Assembly: GCF_018873765.1 (NCBI RefSeq)
Contig: NC_057922.1
Span: 8,383,563-8,447,562 of the forward strand
DNA: 64,000 nucleotides
Source: Telopea speciosissima
Taxonomy: Eukaryota; Streptophyta; Magnoliopsida; Proteales; Proteaceae
Reading direction: 5' to 3'
Below the pieces are notes generated by a model. It saw only the letters and a program-made list of their open reading frames with translations, ran no database searches and had not been told where the DNA came from. Both the position numbers and the translations under genes were made by a program. The stretch's first letter is position 1. Each line of letters starts with the position of its first letter. This document shows, in pieces, positions 52,801 to 64,000 of this stretch.

Positions 52801-55800
52801 GAGGAGGTTTCTACAGATAGTGTACCTAATTGTTCCATGTAGGAAGGTGATGTGGTAATTCTGAGAATTGGGTAGACAGAATAGGTATGGTCTGCAATTT
52901 GTCGAGTTTCAAGGCCAAATTGGATTATTTAAACCCAGTCTATTGATACGTTCTCCTTATACTTCCAAGGAGAAAATTTTCCTACACCCGTAGTGTAGAG
53001 TTTGGCCACCATCCTAGGGTCCTAAAACATTCCCCTCCCTAATCCCCTGTTGTGTGATACCTTCTCCCGCTCACCCAAAAGCTGTGATCAAGGGATTTCC
53101 CTTCACCATAGCTAAAGGAAAACAGAGTCTTACTTTCAATTAGGGATAGATTGTATTCTATGGTGGTATGTACTATTTAGCCAATCAAGAATTCCACAAG
53201 AGAAATCAGGGTATGTTCTAAATAGCTGATTTACAATTTCATAAGAGGAAGGAGACGGATGATAGAATAGGAAATAGGAAGGAAAATACAGGATTAAGCA
53301 AGATTGATGGCTCCCAGGCTAAACTAAATTTGGTAAAACCCCATTTGGATATTGTGGAACTATGCACTTCAAAACAAGTAGTTACCAAATGAAATGATGC
53401 AATATAAGAACCCACTATTTTAGTTCTGGTCTTCCATTGGAGCTCAGTCAGCTCACATGCTCTCAGTTGTCAAATCAGAACCTGCATTAACATTGTGTAG
53501 GTCACTAGGTCCTCCATTTTTTGTATAAAGGGGCAAGAAGGGGAACAAAAAATTTCATCTACAAAAACCGTAGCTGATTGGTTGGATCCATATCTCTAGC
53601 CATTTCCAAGTTTTTTCTTTCTTTCTTTCTCTCATTTTTTTTCAATTTTTTTTTTAAACTTTCTAATGGATTTAAGTTCTCTTTCTGATAGGGTCATGCA
53701 CGATAAGGTATTTATTGCTGATTGTACATGAGAGCAGTTAGTTTAGTTATTAAGTTAGTAGCGTTATTAGTATTGAGGTTGGAAAATGGATCATCTGCAT
53801 GCACGTATCAACAGGTGAACGTACATGTCAGAGTCCATCACATTTTAATTTTGTTTCCATAAAAACTCCTCCACCCCTTATAACACATTTGTGATTCTTT
53901 TGGAGTTTTTCATTCATAAGTTTTATAAATCTTGTTATAAGAGTCAGTGTCATTGATTTTTTCTGTGTCTGACTAAAAAAAACCCATAAATGAAGATCTA
54001 AAAGTGCATTCATGATCAATTCAAAAGAGGAGTTTAGAAATCGAATAAAATCAAAATCTGGCTTGACCAATTCTGATTTGAATCGACTGATCCATTTTGA
54101 TTCTTTGAACAATGATCTTATACCCTGACCTTTTGTGAGGGTGGATGGTGACTGGTTTATGAAAATAGGGGGTGTCCAAATCACCTCCCCCTTTTCTTTG
54201 GTTGGCTAATTTTTCATTTAGCTATAACTCAGTGTTTCAGAAAACAATGAATCGGAGCCGGGACCAAACCCAATTTCATGTCAAGATTCCCTAAATCAGT
54301 GAGATTTTAGATTGAATGGCCGATTCTAGGGTTATTGGGACTAATTTCGATCCATTTTGAATCAAAATCAACAGGGGCAGTTCCATCATTGACTCGTGGA
54401 TTTAAACCCATTGAAGAGAGAAGAGGCAGTACACGACGGTCACATCGGTGATTAGTTACATATGATTTTTTTTTTCTTTTTTATATTGAAGGGTAAAATA
54501 AGATTACAATTTCTTAATTCACCATACTGTTATGACAACTGACAAGAAGTAGCACCTATTATGATTTCAACTTTAATAAAAGATACTTACCGAAAAAAAC
54601 CTTTAATAAAAGATCAAATGTTCTCTGTGGGAGAGGGGATGGAGGCCATGCCTAGACACAGTGGGGGCAAAATGACCGGCCCCACACCCTATTCAAGCCG
54701 GAAATTCCATACAAGATGCCTGCACGGACTCTCGTTGGCTGTTGCGTACACAGACCCCTGCGCTCCCCCACAGTGAACGCTCTCCCTTAATAAAATGTTC
54801 TATCTGAATTCCAATCTTTTATTGTTTCTATTTTCTAATATTACTTTTGTAATTTAATCAGGGGAAGAAAGGCAATGGAACCCAACAGCAAAAAAATATT
54901 AAAAACTTTTTGTTTTTTGTGCAAACCCACTAGAGTAAAATATATTATTGTCACAGCCTCACATTAGGCAAAAATTGATTTACAATACAAAGATGGTCCT
55001 CAAGAAAAGAGGAAACCCACAGACCCTGGTAAGGACAAGTAAAAGCCCATTTAGCAAGGAAACAAAATTGAAGCAGCCTGCGAAAGCAGGGGTACGTCTG
55101 TGTACATTATAATCCTCCCCAATCCCAGCAATGGCAGGAGCCTCATGCACTAGGTACACCCTTGTATATAAAAACAAAATTCCTTTGCAACTGCTTAATA
55201 TCCTTGATGATGCTAAGGATTTCCATCAACCGGTGGAGTATCATCAACCAAACAAAAAGAATCAACACCCGGAAATCCGAGTGAAGAACAACACTGAAAT
55301 CCAATGATAACAGCAACACATCCCCAATCTGAGGGACAGGATTTCAACTACCAAAACTAGGGTTGGGTAAAGGTGATCCGAAGCAAATGAGGCTCCAGAT
55401 GCTTTTTCTCTCATCAGTTAGAATGCAACAAAACCCCATGACTTTTTCTCCATGCCATTGTAGTGTGAGAAAGATGAGAATAAAAGAATGCACAAATGTT
55501 CCTTGCATCCTTGCCCCCTTTTTTCAAAGCTAGATCTCCATGGTAAATCTGAATGTGGAAGAGGTGTAATCTCAATTACCAACACAACTGTTTATAAGAG
55601 AACTCAACAAAACCTTAACCCAGCTACTTAAGAGGTGATCACCGCTCCGGTTCCACCACTCTGAAGACTTGGGCTTGTTTCTCTAAAAGAAATTGTTGGG
55701 CACAGCCTTACTTAACCTCCACCAGGAATTTCATGTAAACACCAACAAACACCCCCCTTCCTCTCCCTTAAAAAGGAAAAAAACAGCACTGACAACAGAA

Positions 55801-58800
55801 ACAACTTTTTAATTTTGGGGGGGGGGGGGGGGGGGTTGTGTTAATGAACTTTGGACAACAGTTTCTTCCAGCATATTTTCTTCCATTTCTTAAAATGAAA
55901 TCAATGATAAATAAACAGTCTTCCTCCCTCTCAATCAAGGAAAGAGGAACAAATAGGCCCCCCGTATCCTTGATAATCCAATGTAAAAAGAACAATCATT
56001 CCTTCTTCCACTTATTAATGTAAGGACTATATCTAACAATGTATGAACAAAAAGACCTGTTTCTCCACCTCAATCCAAGTAGAAGAGAGTCACAATCTTC
56101 CTGAGGTTCTTTGCTTCTTGACATGTTTCCATGATCAACTTACTGTCATGGAAGGCAAAGCAAATGACCTGCTGTACACGCGAGATGATGTCCCAGTTAC
56201 ATAATCTGTTGTTTCATCATACAATTACCCGATTAGACACAAAAGAGGTATCAAGTGGGGAAACAAAGATTTTAGAATTAAACATTCTGCAGAGCAACTT
56301 GCGGATTTAGAAAAAAGCTGACAAAATAGTTCAAAATCCCACATAAAGGATTGGTAGTTTATAATCCCAGTGAATGTGTCACAGCTAATTTCACCGATTG
56401 CTCCCCTTTTTCTGTTGTAAAGCCAAAGATATTCTATTTTCTATCCTATTTAGTATGGCAACAAAGAACCAAATTTATCATTTTTAGTTCCATTAGAACT
56501 GGATAGCTGGAAAGAGTGGGAAGACAAGGAAACGATCATTACTCCTCTACTTGAAAAGAACATGGAGTTTTGTTTCTTTTTGTTTTATTGGAAGGGAACA
56601 TGTTTGAAAGAAAACAGAGAACAGGTGTCATATGGTGTGGAAACTTGATACTGCAACAAAGAACTTGAAGTACAGCTGGACAATAACAACACATTAATTA
56701 AGATTGCAGTCCCCATTATTTTCTTATTCAGCAAACCTTATGAGCTCAATGATTCCCATGACTTGCACACTATCATGTGTATCCAACATAGATGACGGTA
56801 ATCTTCCAGTCAACCCTTATGGCCATATTGATTTTACGAACAGACCATGCAAATTCATCCATTCATTACAAGCCTTATAGGAGATCTAACCGATGTAAGT
56901 TATGCAGGAAAATCACATAGATGGGCTTTATTTTAGTGGAAATAAATCTTGGGTTGGATTACATACATGTTGAGCCTTTGTTCCTAAGGGTTTTCATTGC
57001 AGCAGGCCACTTTAGTGGGCTTAGAATAGCTAAGAATACAAGATTATTCAAGTAGGATGTACTTAGTCCAAATTTGTGGGGTTATTTAGAACACGTCTTT
57101 AATGTCCTTTTTGAGTTAAAGTAAAATGAGTTAAGTCCTAGAGTTATTAGGAAATCTGGTTAGGTTTTACTTTCAGTTCATACTACAGTTTAAAGTCCTA
57201 ATAATGGGGTTTCTAGGGACCTAAGGCTTAGGGTTAGAAAACCTCCAATAAACCAGAACCGCAGGAAGGTAGGAACCAAATCAACAAGCAGAGAAATATT
57301 ATAACAGAAGAAAGAAAGGTCTGATGGGACTGAAATTCTGGTTGAATTTTCATAATTAGAAGAACAGAAATGTAAGATATGATTTAAATCTAAGGGCCAA
57401 ATTCAAAGTTCTGCAGGTTTCCTTCTTGAAGTAGAAACTTAAAATCCTGACAAAAAGCAGAATTCAATTGCAGGGTTTAATGGCTCATAACTGTTGAACC
57501 TTGATTTATTTGACTCTATCTATTCTGCCATATGGTGAACTTACTTGGATTGCTGTGTTTCTGTCCTGTGTGGGCATTGTGTCCTACTAACCTCATCTTA
57601 TCTACCCTAGAACACATCATAGAGTCCTAATCCACCCTACTAATTATAACAAGGGGAAAAAACTCTGGGAGTGTGGCCTACACCAGCACTCCCATGAGTT
57701 TATCTCTCTCCTCTCCATATGAAAAGACACCACTGCCCCCATGTTTTGAGGAGGAGAAAGATAGACACATGGAAGTTCTGGCATAAGCCACACTCCAGGA
57801 CATAAAACTACTTCCCTTATAATAAAATGATATTTAAAAAAAAAAACAAAACAAAACAAAAAAAAAGCTGCTAAACTGTTCCCACTTTTTGGACTGCTCA
57901 CTAGGCTGAACTGATAAGATCCCAGCTGAAGACTGGAATGATTCACTGAATCTGGACACCGAAGTGGTCCAGCATGGATTGGATCAAGTATTGGTCCAAT
58001 TCTGAACTAAATGATGGCCTGGTCTGCAACTGGGCTTCTTGCTCTTCTGAACTGCATCACCTAGTTTAGGTAGAAATGTCAAATACATGTCTATTTAGCT
58101 ATTCTAAGAAGTAGTTTGAGTTCCAAATCAGTTTAGAAGTATTGGAGAGTTGTTTTTTTATGAATTTTGTATAGATGTAAAGTTAGTCTATGGCCTAACT
58201 CATGGATTTATGAATGGAAGCTCGAGTTTTTTTTTTTTCCAACATGATCCAGATATTGCAGAATTACTTCGTAGAGATTCTCAGGTGGCTATCTGGTTGG
58301 ATTCCAGTAGCATCGCAGGTGAATTCCTGCCTTTCTATCAAACAAGCTGGCATTAAATTCCAGGCTATAAGGAAAACTACTGAAATCATGAGAAAGAAAA
58401 GGAAGCTCTAACACACCTGCTGGCTTCGATTAAAGGCAGATGATCGTTGTGGGGTTTCTCAATGACATTCTTAACCTGCAAATAAGATAAAAATAATAAA
58501 ATATCAAACAGTAAATATAGCTTTTAAGAAAAATCCTTATGCACTTACAGACATACAAGTCCTACAGTTTTAACCTTTAGGTACAATGTACTACAGATTT
58601 TCACCATTGTTTTGCACCAATGTTATCAAAATGCCAAGGCAAAGCTGGGCCATGGATTGTTGGTATCCTAGGTGATGCAGATCCAATCAGATCTGATTGG
58701 CCTGCAAGTAATGGGCCCAACAATGGAATAGAGGAGATCTCAATCTGACGGCTAGATGTGGGCCAGATCTGATCTCAAAATTACCGGTTAGATTTTCTAC

Positions 58801-61800
58801 CGAGTAACTACCAGATTTCAAGTATAATTTTCAATATAACACCGAATTTTAATTAGCTCAAATAATCGCAATTAATGTGGAGTAATTGAGGGGAGAGAAG
58901 TTCCGGAGGTTAGGTCTTAAATAGCTTACAATGGAAGGAAAGAAGAGGGAATTAATCTGATGTGCAGTTCCACTAAAGGAGGAGGAAAACAAATTTTATT
59001 GGAGTGAAAAAAATAAAATCATCCTTAAAACTAGAATACAAAATTGAACAAATTAATAAAGGGAGAGAAGAAGAAATAAGTAAAACATGGGGAAGCAGAG
59101 AAGAAAGATAAGAAAAAAGTGAAGAAGATCTCTTACCGTGGGGATGAGAGAGAAATGAGAGAGAGGAATAAGAACAGAGAAAAGAAATAAAGGAGAGAGG
59201 AAATCCCTTACAAAAGAAAGGGAGGGAGAAAAACTTCAGCCATTGCAGACGACAAACCAAATAAATTTATTCAATTTCAACCGTGGGGGGGGGGGGGTTG
59301 ATTACATTCTTTATTTATAGAAACTGAAATAAAATATCCTAGATTGACTCAATTACTAAGACTTTCCTAACTAGACAACTAATTAGGACAATAACTTTCC
59401 TAAATGAACTTAAAGACTAACAACTTAGAATAATATTGATCTCTGCAATATGAGACCCACTAATAAAATAAGAATTTTCGAGCATCCACCTAAAACCCCA
59501 CTTTTGGGCCTTATATTTCCGCCCATTACAACAATAAATACTCAAAACTAATGCCCAAACCAAACCTATACCAAAACCTGGCCCAAATTTAAACCAAGCT
59601 TTAAATCGGGCCTGCACTACTAGGTTGTTTTTACATAAAATATCAACCAGGAGGTACTATTATTTGGTGCAATGGTAAAAGGTCAGGCTGCTAATGTGAA
59701 GATGCAGTCAAGTCCAAGGATGGCCACTTCTTGCAAAGAAGTACTGAAAGTTAGGTCCGGCATCAGTCCACTCCTATGACCCTGGGAAAGCAGGATTCTT
59801 GCTGGATTATGGTCCTCAGAGAGAGAAATTCATAATGACTTTAGTACACCAAAAAATCCTTGAAACCAAAGACCCTAGGTTGCTTATTCTGATTCATTTT
59901 AAAAGCAACTAACATATTTGATGCAGTGTAGCAAAAAATATACAGTAGGTGTATAAGAATGGAAGAAAGTAGACAAGCTAGAGCAAATACATAAAATATT
60001 TTTTTTCTCATACTATGAATAAAAAATTGATGAATTATTGTAAATAAAAGTTTATTCAATGAAAGACATAGATACGATAGTTATACAGCATAACAAATTT
60101 GAAAAAAGGAGAATAAAGGGGTATCTATATATATTATGACTAGACCTAGGTGCATGCCCTGTTGCCTGAGGGTATGCTTAGTCACTACTCAAGTGCTTGT
60201 TTAAGCTTGCCTACTGCTTAGGCACATGTTGCCAAGCACCTCTCAACCACCTGGTCTCCAAGATGAGACCTAGATAACACTGTTATACGATTTTAAGATG
60301 AAGTATCAATTCCCATTTCTGCTGGTAGTTTACAGATTGATTATGGATCATTGACTCTGAAAAAGAAAGAAATCCGGTTCAGTCCAAATTAGAAGTACCC
60401 AATTAAAATAAAGTAGTCATACCCTGTGCCCCCCACCTTCTCCCCCCCCCCCCCCCCCCACCCAAAAAAAATAAATTCTACTGCTTTCATTGTTCAGTCC
60501 AATTCAATAGTTACTTAAATACTTAAACAACATGAAGTAGGTCTCTATGAAATTTTCCCATGGCCTTTAACCTTTTATCTATTGCCTAGCAATCTCATGA
60601 AGTCTCTACCCCCAAGAAAAGAAATGCATCGCACATTAAAGCAACAGAGCAACAACATTCTAAAACGAGAATTGACAAACGCTCTATCAGTATGATTTGT
60701 GTCCCAGCACTGTAAGGTACATTCTGGAAAAATAGATATAACTAAAGCTGTTTATTCTGCAAATTCTGAATTCCCATTGACAGCCTCTACATTGGGGAAT
60801 TTTTGGCAATAAATGAAGAACCAGGGTAGCAACACAAATGGCAAGGATGGAACAGCAGCAGGCCAGAGGGAAACTTTCACTCTGATACGCTGGATGACAG
60901 TGGTAAGGATATCAGAAAAGAGGTTGGCATTTCTCTCATCCCAAATACCCCAACAAGTGCCAAGGACGAATAATCTCATAGAAATTGTCCTCTCCTAGCG
61001 AAAGCTTATGCAACTGGAACACTGACCACAGATTAGTTCAGACCTTTCTGTCAAATTAACAGAATAATAAACAATGGTCAACCAACTCCACAACCTTCAA
61101 GTACATCAATCAGAAATGGGGAGAGAAATATCCAACAACCCTCTCTTGTTGGAATACATCAGCAGTAAGAACCTTTTGTTGGGCTATTTCCCATCCCAGG
61201 GCTCTGCATTTAGACAGAGCATAAGGTTTCCGAAGGGCCTTATAAGTAAATAGTATCTGCACCATAAATAATTCATGGTGCCATGCATGGCCAATTGGCA
61301 ATTGAGACTGGGACCCTAAGTTGTTGTTTGTAATTGAGACTGGGACCCTAAGTTCTTGTTTGTAAACAGTCCCTAACTCCTCTTTATTTTTATAAGCTCT
61401 ACTCCTGAATCAGCCAATAAGAAAATGGGCCATGCTAATGTCGTAATGCCTAAAAAAGTCCATAACTCAGTAGTAGTCCCGTTTATGTAGGGTGCAGGAG
61501 GGGTAGACTGGAGTGGGTAACCTTCGACATGTTTAGATGAATTGGCTGCCCAAAACTTGAACCCTTGTCTTCATGCTGACAGCTGAAGCAATGGTCCCTA
61601 AGGTCTTTATGGCTAGTCCCGAAGTGTCTCATCTCTCATGGTTATAGAAATTTCACCATTTACCTCATAAGAGATGAAAAGTCAAGGGCTTGCATGATAA
61701 CACTTATGTTTCTCTATTTCTCTGTTTTTTTGTTCCAAGGAACAGAAAAATAAGAGAAATTCATTTGTTGACACCGGTTCATTTTTTTGTTACTGGGAAT

Positions 61801-64000
61801 GAACCGGGACAAAAAAGTTGCTGAGAAATATAAAAAAAGAAGCTCCAATTTGAAGCTTCTCTGTCCCAGAAATAAAAGGAAGAAATAAGGGGAGAGTTGC
61901 TCTTTAATGAACACATAGTTAATTTGATGGGCAAAGCAGTAATTTCATGTTCAAAATAAAACACCACCACCTCCACCACCACCCCCATCACCACCTCCAT
62001 CGCCATCACCACCACTGCCACTGCCACCATCACCACCTCCACCACTGCCTCCACCACCACCGCCGCCACCTCCGTTGTCACCTCCACCATCGCCACCACC
62101 ACCACTACCGCCACCATCTCCACCTCCACCAAATATTTGGGTATTCAATGACATTTTTGAAATTTTCTAGAAGTTCTAGAAACAGAAATGATTGTGCATA
62201 ACAAACGCGTTTCTGTTTCATTTCTGGCCTAGAAGTCGAAATTATTATGCGTAACCAAATGAGTTTTTTTGCCCTGAAACAGAAGTGTCATCATGCAGGC
62301 CCCAATTGACATGGTTCAGCCACTTATAATGAAGACCATTGAATGTAGATCAAACTAGCAAGGGGAAGGCCAAATGACTTGAAAGACAGAGAGAGGTGAG
62401 AAAATAAAAAAGTTCTTGCAAGGTAGCGGAACATATAGCCTAAAACATAATGGAATGAGGAAACAGAATCATGCAGCCAACCTAGTTAATTTTGGAAATG
62501 GTTTAATTTAATTGTGCAGTAATTAAAAGGCACAAGCAGAAAACCAAAAAAAATTCAAGTTTTACTTCTTTTATTTACATTTTTTTTGGAAGAGCTAGCT
62601 AATTAATGGCAGTTTCTTGAAAAGATGAATATCCTAAATGCATGAAGTAGGAATAGTTGGAGCAGTACGAGAAAATGCAGTTTGTGGGGTGAATAATGTG
62701 GTATGGATGTCGCATAAACTCTGAAACCAGACCCTGATTTTTTAACTTAATCATCTGACTCACTGAAGAAATCATCAAGTTCCATAGAAGAGTTGTTCAA
62801 AATTAATCACTCACATATCCCGTTAGTTGACATAGCAAAGTTACAAGTCAATCAGCAAGCTTTTGGATGCTCAGCTAATAATGCCCTAACCACATTGACT
62901 TACAGAATAGTTGTGTCAAAACCAGAGTTTGACATTCATCCAGTCCCTTTTCTTTTCTCTTCTATTTTTTTTGGGGGGAAGGGAGGATGCAGCCACCAAA
63001 TTTTATACAACTCAGAACTTAATCTTTTCAACTAAGTATACATCAATCCGCAGCTTTTGAAAATTCAGTGTCATATTAATTCATAGCAGGCTTGAGACAA
63101 CAGCTAAAAAGCCATTGGTTACTCATCTACCAGCTCCAGGAGTTTCAAATAAGAAAAAGTTTGTCTCATGTGATTCCATGAAAAGAAGAAGCATGAGAAA
63201 TGCACCTGTGATGCATGCAAGCTCATACATACCACAAGAATGAAAATGAGAAATTACCTTGGACAGCAATTCCTGGCTTTCAGGAGGTTGCATTTTCAGA
63301 CTTTGGGGTAAGATAACAGTAAGCAGTTCCGGTTTCTCAGCTCTTAAGGCACCTCTAATGACAGCTGCATTCGTCCCTGATGCTCCAGATGTATAAATAT
63401 GGTTTTTCTGTAACATAAATCCAGGTTTTAGAAATCTTGAGACCTTAATTCGGAAAATCTAAGATGTGAGTCCATTAGTGAGCCAGAACACCTGTCACTG
63501 GACAGTGCCTAGGATCTTTCTCTGCTCCATTTCCTGGGCAGGTCCATTTCCCCAAGTTCCTCTAATAGAGGGGGCAGAAATGACCACCCTACCCCTGCCT
63601 GAACACACTGCCCGGGTGGGGTCCACCCCTCCCCCCCCCCTATTAGAGGAACTTGGGGAAATGGAGCAGATAAAAATACACAGTGCCTACCAGGGAAATT
63701 TACAGTTTTCAATAAAATAAACCACTAAGAATGTCCAAGTTAACAGTCAGCAATTCAACATAGTTGTCAAGGCCTCGCCTAGGCAGTCTGAAATGTCCTA
63801 GACATCTGTCACCGTATATGTTTGATCACCCAGACCAGACAAGGAAAAGGGGGACAAGTGGAAGAAGAAGAAAAAACATATCCAGAGTTGGCAAACATAC
63901 TAGGAATAGGCTTAAAAAATGGGGAATTAAGGCGTCTCAAATTGGCTGACTTGACTTGGCTTAGGCCTTGTCTAGGCCACAAGGCTGCTGCCCACCACCT

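Overview
This 64 kb window is plant nuclear DNA, almost certainly from a flowering plant. It is AT-rich, the genes have many GT-AG introns, and the gene content is land-plant specific: a gibberellin oxidase, a fasciclin-like arabinogalactan protein and an RGLG ubiquitin ligase. Plant Au-type SINEs, Ty1-copia and L1-type retroelements and many short inverted-repeat elements (MITEs) fill the space between genes. I cannot name the species or family from the sequence. No bacterial, organellar or viral genome segment, CRISPR array or rRNA gene was seen.

Five protein genes can be supported. (1) A minus-strand RGLG-type RING E3 ubiquitin ligase (1093-5566) is rebuilt from 11 coding exons with consistent phases, 422 residues, copine/VWA plus C3HC4 RING. 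(2) A plus-strand gibberellin 20-oxidase (21912-23373) has 3 exons, 380 residues and all catalytic residues. (3) A minus-strand intronless precursor of a small secreted peptide (38604-38831) has 75 residues, a signal peptide and a proline/serine core like that of IDA peptides. (4) A plus-strand intronless FLA4/SOS5-like fasciclin arabinogalactan protein (42804-44060) has 418 residues. (5) The last three exons of a minus-strand conserved gene (56070-63407) encode a Rossmann-like C-terminus; its 5' exons lie beyond the window. The genes do not form one pathway. Loosely, they touch hormone synthesis, protein turnover, cell wall and peptide signalling.

The rest is mostly transposon debris. There is an L1-type LINE on the minus strand (30.5-32.6 kb) with a broken RT motif and a MITE inside it. 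A copia polyprotein end lies at 33.3 kb, with a copia LTR at 35.4-35.9 kb. A second copia relic lies at 47.0-49.2 kb. There are about seven Au-SINE copies, two with 20-21 bp target duplications, and at least seven MITE families. Several MITEs have 8-10 bp target duplications, which points to Mutator-like mobilisation. Many of these otherwise different MITEs share a similar internal core, close to aaatgaccaccctacccctg. Possible decayed host-gene exons of unknown identity lie at 36.9, 45.7 and 50.8 kb.

I found no clearly new biological system. The most interesting items are the small secreted peptide gene, the split conserved gene at the right edge, the shared MITE core motif, and the 45-bp coding repeat in the RGLG N-terminus.
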